DNA from: Doris montereyensis
Taxonomy: Eukaryota; Mollusca; Gastropoda; Nudibranchia; Dorididae
Length of the DNA: 64,000 nucleotides
Direction of reading: 5' to 3'
NCBI GenBank assembly: GCA_037039925.1
Contig: JAXRKP010000174.1
Span: 124,001 to 188,000 of the forward strand
Under the pieces are notes generated by a model. It ran no database searches. It saw only the letters and a list, made by a program, of their open reading frames with translations, and was not told the origin of the DNA. A program made the position numbers and the translations under genes. Within the stretch, counting starts at the first letter, position 1, and the number at the start of each line of letters is the position of its first letter. Shown here in pieces: positions 56,500 through 64,000 of this stretch.

Positions 56500-58206
56500 A
56501 GAGAAAGAATTTCAGCCCATAGCAAGTCCCTCTCTCTTTCACATACGTGAGGGTGTCGTTTATTATACAGGAAAGATTTATCTTATTTAGTAATAACAGT
56601 AGATATACAACTTTTTTAAAAACAACATTGTACTCTTAGGAAAGGTACAAGTAGATCTAGATCTATAAATTGTGATTATATCTAGAGTCAGGTCGCCAGT
56701 ACTTGCACACGCCCACTTCGTGCTTTCGCGTCGATTGTTACCGGAATTTCGCTGTTTTCCCCGCCATCACGTATCGCACATACGCAGTCATCCTTTCCCT
56801 TCGTGTCCTACCTATTTTTGAGACGACACGTCCTTATCTGCTATATTTTTTTACAAGAAAATCTTCGCGAATCGAGAAGTAAGAACATCTGCCATTTTTA
56901 TTTTCGCTAGTGGGCCCTGTAACTTTACTAAGTGATATGGAATTATGGGAATAATTCTATATTTAGTTTTTGTTGTTGAGAATGACTGGAAAATCCCTTC
57001 TACATTTAACTATGCCTTGGAATGCCGCGTGTTTGTAGCTATTATGCTGTTTATGGGACTGTGCGAAAGGGGGATCAGTTTTCTATATGAGCGCCACTAG
57101 TCGCACAGCGCCCAACTCTCACTCATATTTGAATTAATTGAGTAGTAAAGCATAATACGATGCTGACTACGGCTATTTTTTGTGGGGCTTTTAAACTACG
57201 TTTTGCTGGAGAGAGAGAAAGAGAGTTCATATTTTAATTTTTGAGTAACAAAACTGATTAACAAATCTTTCACTTTCAGAAATGACTTCAACTATAAAAT
57301 CTCGCCTAAAAAATATAAAATATTCTGAGTTGGTGAGAAAGACAGTGAATTTTGTGAATGGATTGGCTGCGTTTGTGGGAGGTGGTTTCACATAGGTTGT
57401 CTGAAGGATGCAAGTTTGCAAGGGATGAGCATGAATGACATTGAGAAAATAACATGTTTGTGAAAGTTGTTAAGTATTATCATAAATAAAATCATGACTT
57501 TTATATCCAACATTTGTTTCTCAGCTCTTCTGTTTTACACTACAGTGTGTGACTGCTGGTGCTGTCTGTGCGACATCATGTGTTTTAATTAAGGTGTCAG
57601 AGAGTGAGTGGGTAACTGCTGGCGCTTAGCTGCGTGACATGTAATTTCGGTAACAATCGACGCGAAAGCACGAAGTGTGCGAGAGGTGGGCGTGTGCGAG
57701 TACCGGTGACTTGTCTCTACGACTAGAGATCTAGAATCTAGATTTATGCTGGTATTGTACTTGTAGAGGTACTACAAGACAGTGTACGTTGTATTGTTAT
57801 AATAATATATTATGGCAACGTCAGTAGTAGATCTAATCTAGATCTAGAATCTAGTAGATCTAGATCTAGTTGTACAATGGGGACTTTCGCTAATAAAAAT
57901 ACGCTTTTTATCAATTGAGAAAGTCTAATTTGCGGGATAGGACGCCTGTGCGGGACAGGCGACAATAATGCATCCCGCATTTTGCCTGACACTTAACAAC
58001 CCTGAAAATATATATATATATATAAATACAAACCATAATGCTAGTTGTGGCAGACCTCAATCTGGTGAGTCAACACAGAGGCCACATCACATGTCTGTCC
58101 CTGAGGTTACACAAAATTGTGTCTGTTAATAGGGAAATAGTCCTTAATAAAGGTATAGTGTTAATCTACCTGTGAAAACAGCATTTGGGTCGAATTTAGG
58201 AGGCAT
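50232..58206 (-). CDS. RPL12: Ribosomal protein L12 (uL11), five exons, coding sequence damaged
   Basis: Exons: 58206-58170, 54377-54307, 53713-53545, 52794-52667, 50329-50232. Exon 1 reads [12 protein letters not shown]. Exon 2 ends [18 protein letters not shown]. Exon 3 reads [39 protein letters not shown]. Exon 4 starts [12 protein letters not shown]. Exon 5 reads [20 protein letters not shown] and ends ECPNE. uL11 forms the base of the large-subunit stalk and the GTPase centre. Donors and acceptors are GT-AG and the phases join (1, 0, 1, 1). Oddities: exon 2 lacks one residue and reads VYCRAV where VYLRC is conserved; exon 3 has two extra codons after LIIK and lacks about six codons of the Lys/Arg-rich PPRDRKK segment; exon 4 is about 20 nt too long and shifts frame. 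It is either a decaying duplicate or an assembly with indel errors. A TOP-like pyrimidine tract lies near 58290 on the minus strand. Confidence 0.85.
52453..52550. repeat. Dispersed repeat, copy 2 (RPL12 last intron)
   Basis: Partner of 49916-50010, with the same block order. It lies within intron 4 of RPL12, where no other coding signal was found. Confidence 0.6.
55211..55226. repeat. Possible solo piggyBac-like terminus
   Basis: GGGCGCAATGGGTTAA reads inward as TTAACCCATTGCGCCC, similar to the left end of element 1 (TTAACTCATTGCGTAC). No partner end was found. It may be a fragment. Confidence 0.3.
55347..56058. mobile_element. MITE/foldback element with about 100-bp inverted repeats
   Basis: The left arm 55347-55447 and right arm 55959-56058 are inverted copies with scattered mismatches over their whole length. 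Shared blocks are CCAGACACCTAGGCTT, TTTAATGGAAATTT and GAGTTCATAGTTAAACA. The roughly 510-bp interior is AT-rich with no coding region. The superfamily is undetermined because no target duplication is evident. It lies in RPL12 intron 1. Confidence 0.8.
56408..56496. repeat. (GA)n microsatellite
   Basis: About 40 near-perfect GA units, flanked on the left by degenerate GGGAGAGG repeats from 56380. Open frames of Arg-Glu or Ser-Leu repeats here are artefacts of the repeat. Confidence 0.97.
56692..57710. mobile_element. Inverted-repeat element carrying a PHD-like exon fragment
   Basis: Left arm 56692-56750 and right arm 57642-57710 are inverted: CACACGCCCAC, CTTCGTGCTTTCGCGTCGAT and TGTTACCG are shared. 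The right arm has 11 extra bases between the first two blocks. The interior (about 890 bp) contains a PHD-like coding piece at 57328-57463. There is no transposase, so it would be mobilised in trans. The terminal arms are nearly identical over the GC-rich core, suggesting recent activity or gene conversion. Confidence 0.7.
57328..57463 (+). pseudogene. PHD-finger-like fragment inside the inverted-repeat element
   Basis: An open frame between two stops reads [20 protein letters not shown] then LKDASLQGM. The spacing of Cys-x-Trp-Ile-Gly-Cys-x-Cys-Gly-x-Trp-Phe-His-x-x-Cys is that of the second half of a PHD zinc finger (a chromatin-reader fold). The N-terminal Cys pair and the final Cys pair are absent. 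There is no start codon or splice context, so it is probably a captured or residual exon of a larger autonomous element. Confidence 0.5.
57721..57870. repeat. AGATCTAGATCT low-complexity run
   Basis: Repeated GATCTAGA/AGATCT words at 57725-57746 and 57828-57868. The same word recurs at about 3476-3560, 5975-6130, 11041, 11568, 22819, 25555, 44790-44850 and 56653. Confidence 0.85.
58005..58024. repeat. (TA)n microsatellite
   Basis: Ten or so TA units in RPL12 intron 1 near the exon 1 donor. Confidence 0.85.
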
Positions 58207-58611
58207 GTTGATTACAAAAACGACGGATGAGTGTTGGATGAGTCTCGATAGACACGACCAAAGAAGCTGCACCACTCCGTCACAAGAAGGTAGAGGGGAA
58301 AAGGAAGTTGGACAGGTCGATGACGACAGGCAACATAAACAGGAAGTCTTTCGTTCGTAGGTCGTACTCGTTGTTTCTTGAGTTCGCAATTGTGTACTCT
58401 TTCCTCCCATGGACCTACATCTGAGCATCCATAATATACAATGTAGTAGGGTGGTTTGGACCTAGATTATACATGTGTTATTTTGATGTCAACCGAAAAA
58501 AAGGAGAGAAGGAATATAATAATAGCAAAAGAAGGGATAATGAATAGGAAAAAGGACAAGAAAGGTATGTAAAGGGAAAACGTGACATAGGATATAATAA
58601 TGCATTTGAGG

Positions 58612-58795
58612 CGTTGTAGCTGAACCGCAGTGTTGTGAGCTTATATTATAATCACGACGCCACTGGTTCAAACCCCACCTGTGCCAGCCGTTAATTTTTT
58701 TGTTTAATTATTAAACAACGTTGTACTCTTAGGAAAGGTACTTCACTCTTCTTTCCTCACTTGGCTCAGGTGTGAATGACTACCCAGCTTAAGAT
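58612..58795 (+). mobile_element. tRNA-headed SINE
   Basis: A-box-like TAGCTGAACCG (about 58618) and B box GGTTCAAACCC (about 58666) form a pol III promoter in a tRNA-like head. A T-rich linker leads to TTGTACTCTTAGGAAAGGTA and TTCCTCACTTGGCTCAGGTG, a conserved SINE core block. Part of this block also occurs alone at about 56626-56648. The T-arm does not pair, so it is not a functional tRNA. It lies just upstream of RPL12 exon 1. Confidence 0.62.
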
Positions 58796-59059
58796 AGAGA
58801 AAGTCTTGTCACTGTCATAGTGTTGGTACGAAACGCTTAACAGCTGGAGTATTGTATGCTTCCCGTGGAGTTGAGAAGGACTGTGAATGAAATGTCCTGT
58901 TGGGGGGGGGGATGATGTACAGTCGGTGAAACTGCACTTGTGTGGGGATACAGTCTTTTAGGGATGGGTGCACTTGGGTTGGTGAATCTGGGACCAAAAT
59001 GTCGGTTGTATGTTCTTTGCATATTCGGGTAGAACGATCATTTTATCTACAAGTTTATA

Positions 59060-62000
59060 GCAGACTGGGCAGTGGACAGGTAAGCACCTCTGCGGAGATT
59101 AGGCAGCCCCGTCATCCACGGGTCCCCTGCTGCCTTGCAGGCGGGTCTTGGCTGACCAAAGGCCAAGGGAGTAACCCTGGCAGAAAATAATAAGGCCCGA
59201 TAGAGAGCCTCAAGGTGGCAGCCCCACCATCTACCTATGGTATTGGTACAATGGACTAATCCCTACTTATCCAAAAACCAAACTGATTCAAAGAAAGAAA
59301 TATGATATACCCGGCTTGAATTTTCGAAGACGATTCTGGATAAGAATACGGACTGTGATTTTTGGAAAATGGAATAATAGGGCAATGAATGGAACAAAGT
59401 TAGAATTAGCTGAAGAAATGGAAAAATTCTAAGTAGATATTTAGACCATTACAAAAACAAAGAAAAAAGGATAAGGAATAGAAAATGTAGGATCAAATCA
59501 TGTTTTAATCTTCTCAAGAGTAGATGTTAAAGATAGAGCAAGAGTAGGCCTCCTAATGTATAAAAGGCAAGAAAAGCTACTAGAAAGTTGGAACTTTATA
59601 ATCCCACGACTATTAGAGGTAAATATTAAACCAAAAGGAAGAGAAATTAAATTATTAATAGCGTATGGACCAAACGAAGACGCCACCAAAGAAGAAAATG
59701 ATATCTTCGACAACGGCTTACAAGTAGCTGCAGAGAATCTCAAACCCAAACAGGAACTAATTGTTTTATGATATTTAAACGCTATAGTACTGTAGGCAAC
59801 AAAGTAGAAACATCAGGAGGAGTAATAAGTAAAGGAGGAGAGACAACAACTTCCCCAAATGAGAGAGACTTAATATATTTTTGCCTAAAACATAACATGA
59901 AAAAGCCAATACGTGTTTTCCTCATAAAGATATCCACAAATATACAAGACTAAATGAAGACAGATGTGAAAAGTCAATGATAGACTACATGATTATTAGC
60001 AGCTCCCAATTTTTACAGTACAATGGATGTAAGAGTAAACAAAGGAGCATACATATTTAGTGGTCATCACCTAGTGATTGTCAAAATGAGATTACTGATT
60101 GAAGAAAACAAACAGAAAAGGAAAAAGGCGAAAGCTGCTAAACTCAAAATAGAAGAACTAAATAAACCTGTATTAAAACAGATATACCAATCTAGGATAC
60201 GAAAATTGACCAATGAAAGGCAAATGGATCTGAATGATAGCACAATAGAAGAAAAGTGTCAAATGTATAAAGAAACACTCCTCAGTTGTACTGAAGAGGT
60301 CTGGTAGAAAACAAATTAAAGAAGTTAAGAAAGGAACAGCATGGTGGAACGAAATGTCAAGAATAAGATCAAAGAAAAGAAGGATGCCTGGAAGAAATAC
60401 TTGCAAACAAAGAGGCCAGGGGATAGGATAGATTACGTGAGTGAGAGAACTATCGCCAAAGGGAAAGCAAAACCGGAACAATAGGAAGAGTTTGGACAAA
60501 ACTTTCAAGAAAGCTATCAGGGAAATCAAAACCTCTTCTGGGGAGCAATGAAGAGCATGAGAAAGACCAAAGCATGCCCAATATGTCATATCAAGCACCT
60601 CAAAGGAGAAATAGTGAAAGGATACAGCGAAATCATGGAAACGTGGAGAAAGTATTTTCAACAATTACATAATCCCTCCAGAACATATGAAACAAGGAGT
60701 AAAGATCAATTAGTGAGAGTAATAAGTAATCCAGAGGAGACAGCTGAAGATGTAAATATCTCAATGGAACATCTTCAAACAGCTATAAGAAAATTGAAAT
60801 TAGGAAAGGCCCCAGGAGCAGATCAAGTTTATCCAGAAATGATTAAAAAGCAAGGGACAGAGGCAGACAAACAACTACATGCAATATGTCAACAAGGATG
60901 GAAGTCCAAACAGGTGCCAGACGACTGGAAAAAAGGAACAGTAGTACCAATACACAAGAAAGGATCAACTATGGAATGCTCAAACTATAGAGGGATATCA
61001 CTACTTAGCATACCAGGAAAAGTGTATGCCAGGATACTGGAAATGAGTCTAAGGACAAGAGTAAAGGATCAGATTGAAGAACATTAGAGTAGATCTGGAC
61101 CAGGAAGAAGTGTACAAGACCACATATTTACAATTAGGCAAATAATAGAAAAATTTCTTGAGAGAAACATTGACTTGCACTCGTGGTTTATTGATTTAGA
61201 AAAGGCATTTGACATTGTGAGGAAGGACGAACTATGGCATTCCTTAAAAGAACACAATGTAGAGCAAAATTTAATAGAAGCTATTAAAAGTTTTTATAAT
61301 AAATCATGGGAAGTGAGGATAGCTGGAAATGTATCTGAAGAATTTGATGTAGATGTAAGAGTAAGACAGGGTTGTATCTAAAATCCTCTTTGTTTTATCA
61401 TATTTATGGATTCAATCGCAAAGGCATCCTCAAAAATGAAGAAAATGAATGTAGGTATGTGGAAGTTTGAACCAGTAAATGTCGCAATGTTTTCATTTGC
61501 TGATGATTTAGTTCTGTTTGGAAAATCAGAAAGGGACCTCCGGTCGAATATCAACATGATGTATTAAATAAAAGAGGAATGAGAGTAAATGCAAGGAAAA
61601 ACAAAACAATGCTAGTAACTAGGGAAGCTAAAACACACAATCTTAAATTGGGCAGGGGGGAATTTAGAACAAGTTCAAAGCTACAATTACCTCGGAGTAA
61701 TGATTAACTCAGAGGGAAAACTAAGAGAGAAATCAGCCAGAGAATCAAAAAGGCAATGTCATGTATATATTATAACCATCTAGGAAAGTCATTTATAGGT
61801 AAACAAGAATTGTCAACAAATACCAAAATGGCAATATACAACACAGTTAATTGTCCTACTCTCCTCTATCGCAGTGAAACCTAGACCTTAGACAGTAAGG
61901 AGTACAGTAGCGTATAAGCAGCTGAAATGAAATATCTAAGAAGAGTAGTAACGAAAACTTAAAGAGACAAAATTAGAAACACAACAATAAGAGATCAAAC

Positions 62001-62400
62001 CAAAGCAGATATTATAACAACTAAGATAGAAATAAATCAATTGAAATGGTTTGGGCATGTTTACAGAATAGATGACAATAGAAAAGCTAAATCAATATAC
62101 AGTGCTAAAACTCAAGGTAAAAGACCAAAAGCACACCTCGTAGAAAGTGGGAAGAAGATATAAAAGAGGCATTTTAAGCAAAGAAATTGAACATTTTTGG
62201 AAGGAAACAGAAAATGTCAGGACAGAGCAGCCTGGAGAAAGATTATTTCTGGCATCTAAACCCATACAACCGAAGGTAGAATGGGAGCTGGCAAAGAAAA
62301 TAATTGTGACAGAGCAACGTCTCTATGTTGGATACTTTTTTCTTCTTACATACATCTTTTGGGCAATGGTAGGTACAAATAAAAAAAAGTCTGAATTTTG
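59060..62400 (+). mobile_element. Decayed non-LTR retrotransposon (AP endonuclease plus reverse transcriptase)
   Basis: A GC-rich leader (59060-59260) precedes broken coding. The endonuclease part shows NNRAMNGTKLELAEEMEKF (about 59370), EIKLLIAYGPNEDA (about 59643) and SGHHLVIVKMRL (about 60059). The last is normally SDHxLV, so the catalytic Asp is replaced by Gly. The reverse transcriptase part shows KLGKAPGADQVYPEMIKK (about 60799), NYRGISLLSIPGKVYARIL, WFIDLEKAFDIV, VRVRQGCI then a stop (61381), and FADDLVLFGKSE (about 61498). The C-terminal region includes QLKWFGHVYRIDDNRK (about 62040) and RAAWRK. Stops or shifts lie at 59769, 60307, 61087, 61381 and 61565. The layout fits RTE/I-like LINEs; the clade is unresolved. 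Confidence 0.82.
60548..61087 (+). pseudogene. Reverse transcriptase fragment, fingers/palm part 1
   Basis: Longest open piece of the LINE (179 codons). It contains the KLGKAPGADQVYPEMIKK block and the IPIHKKGS-equivalent PIHKKGSTMECSNYRGI, conserved in non-LTR reverse transcriptases. It ends at a stop before GRS-VQDHIF, which is readable in the next frame. It lacks the FADD catalytic box, found in another frame at about 61498. Confidence 0.85.
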
Positions 62401-64000
62401 ACATCAATTACCCTAACACTGACTGAGAAGATGTAACTGAAAAACCTTATAATGTGACAGTAAATACCAGAATCTGTTTACTGTTAGTGTTGACATGACA
62501 TTTTTTGTTATTCGCCGAGCGCTGAGTACGAAAGAAGGGGACAGCAAATGTTGCCGGTCTGTGAATTGTAAACATGCGCACAGATATAGGAATAAAGGAA
62601 AAGAATTAAAAAACACTGGTCATTTTGACGTCTGTTTTCCCAACAGTACACATTTAAATCTAGGCTTACAGTCCTTTTTACTTTAGTAACAATGCCAGGG
62701 ACTAGAAACTGTGGAAAGAGTGAGGGGCTGCAACAAGAAGGGGAACACGTCTGAAGCGTCTTGAAAAAAAAATTATATTCAAATTTTTCTCACAATGCAT
62801 TTTTTTTCACACTTTTTTTTTTTATCTCCTCCATTATCTAGTGACCGATTTGTATATTACTACTATAGCATTTGGCACACAGGTTCCTCTTGTCGATATT
62901 TACATAATGGCGCCAGATTGATTTTTGTATCTTGTAAAATTTTTGAAAATTGTTTTGATTTCTTTTTGGGAATAAAATCGCCAGTTTTGCATATATATAT
63001 ATTCTACACGGTATTATAGTATCCATAAAAAATATTTTTTAAATCTAACGACCTGCACAGACTTGGAGTGATTTTCTTTTATAAGTAAGTGAACATTGGG
63101 TCAAAATTCAAGATGGTGACCGTTTCCATGGCAACAAAGGATGCTACCAATTCTTTAATGGTATAAGTTGACTATATTTTGACAGGTACTCATATACATG
63201 TGTAAACTAAAAAGAAAAACACAAACTGAAAAGCCAAAAAAATTACATCAGAACCCTACCTTAAATCTATCTTTTATCTTTATCTTTTTTTTTATCCTTT
63301 TAATAATATTAAGGAAGGTGGGGGTGAGTTCTGGGAATACCGCTTTTGCCGAAAATGGGACAAATCTAGTCTATCATACTAGTGGATAGAGCAGATCATT
63401 CTCGTCACAATTTTATTGTATCTTAAAAGAAGCTCAGCATCTATTCTTTGAATTTATTCGAATTTTTTAGAAACGATACAGGCCTATCTTTCAACACAGC
63501 TATTATACGATAAAAGCCAGAAATATTATCAAAAGTATTGCAAGTTGGTACTCATTTTCATCGTCACAATAAACGCTATCCAAACACAACTTATTTGAGA
63601 ATCTTTTATGAAGGATGCCTTAGATCATTCAGAAAATACGGAACATATTATTCCACCGCACCAATTACCGAAAGGCATCATCTCAAGATGAGTAAAAAGC
63701 TGAAGGTACACTTGAAACAGTTTCATCAATAAGAAGTAGTTGAGAGCCTCTTTTTTATTTCTCAACATATCTTTATGAAATTTGTCCTGAATGATGAGTG
63801 GGGAAAACAAAGAAATGATCAGATGCTTTAAAAAAAAATATTATAGTTTTGGAAAACTTGAACTTTTTGTACAATATTTTTGTATATTTTTGGTTGTTCT
63901 CGTATGCTATTTTCAAAAATTCATAAAAACAAAATTTACTAGTAAAACAAAAATCCGATCAGATCGAATTTAGATATTGTGTTGAATAATGAAAGAAATT
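62401..64000. other. No supportable gene
   Basis: Short frames such as 62495-62686 contain scattered Cys/His but no full domain. The rest is AT-rich with T runs near 62800-62825. Nothing else seen. Confidence 0.45.

Larger units (their letters stand above)
54378..58169 (-). other. RPL12: Intron 1 of RPL12, repeat-filled
   Basis: A 3.8-kb intron between exon 1 (donor GTAGAT at 58169) and exon 2 (acceptor TTCACAG at 54378). It contains a TTAA-bounded end-like motif near 55226, two inverted-repeat elements (55347-56058 and 56692-57710), a (GA)n tract, a short SINE-like match near 56626 and AGATCT runs at 57721-57870. No additional coding exon is supported in it. Confidence 0.7.

Noticed and set aside
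56291..56590. Ser-Leu and Arg-Glu repeat frames on both strands
   Set aside because: Direct translation of the (GA)n microsatellite.
58612..58690. tRNA gene
   Set aside because: B box is good but the T-arm has mismatches, and a SINE core block follows.
62495..62686. Possible THAP-like Cys/His frame
   Set aside because: Only scattered Cys and His, no AVPxF motif and no core downstream.
1..64000. LTR retrotransposon or viral gag-pol
   Set aside because: No protease, integrase, envelope or long terminal repeats were recognised; the only reverse transcriptase is of the non-LTR type.

Overview
This is eukaryotic, AT-rich DNA from an invertebrate, most likely a mollusc and possibly a gastropod. 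That placement is inference. It rests on an intron-bearing ribosomal protein L12 gene of animal type, spliceosomal introns, THAP, hAT, P, piggyBac and pogo transposase families found together, an ATT-tailed LINE 3' end, tRNA-headed SINEs, and scattered AGATCTAGATCT low-complexity runs. No bacterial operon, phage or CRISPR structure is present.

Region 1 (about 3-42 kb) is a graveyard of nested DNA transposons. Seventeen recognisable copies or fragments, all on the + strand, are: six piggyBac-like pieces, one pogo-like (HTH_psq plus DDE_1) gene split by piggyBac insertions, four hAT pieces, one THAP/P-element-like gene, one separate THAP remnant, and four copies (X-A to X-D) of a family I cannot name. 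X copies combine an N-terminal domain (a THAP in X-B), a coiled coil and an RNase-H-like core with D, D, NxH and E landmarks. Almost every reading frame is broken by frameshifts or stops. The longest uninterrupted pieces are 16774-17847 (piggyBac, all three catalytic Asp present), 29445-30581 (X-B C-terminal half) and 36997-37929 (X-C).

Region 2 (about 42-50 kb) is gene-poor. It holds an internally deleted minus-strand piggyBac (43.5-44.9 kb), the 3' tail of a CR1/Jockey-like LINE (46.8-47.3 kb) and a 559-bp MITE with 35-bp terminal inverted repeats (48.9-49.5 kb).

Region 3 (50.2-58.2 kb) is the only clear host gene: RPL12 on the minus strand in five exons. Splice sites and phases all fit, but the coding sequence carries in-frame indels and a frameshifted fourth exon. 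Its long first intron holds two inverted-repeat elements, one containing a PHD-finger-like piece, and a long (GA)n tract. Region 4 (58.6-62.4 kb) has a tRNA-headed SINE and a decayed non-LTR retrotransposon (AP endonuclease plus reverse transcriptase). From 62.4 kb to the end I see no supportable gene.

The elements are layered: piggyBac 2 sits in the DNA-binding domain of the pogo-like gene, piggyBac 4 sits in X-A, and a SINE sits in an intron of X-C. This gives a relative insertion order.
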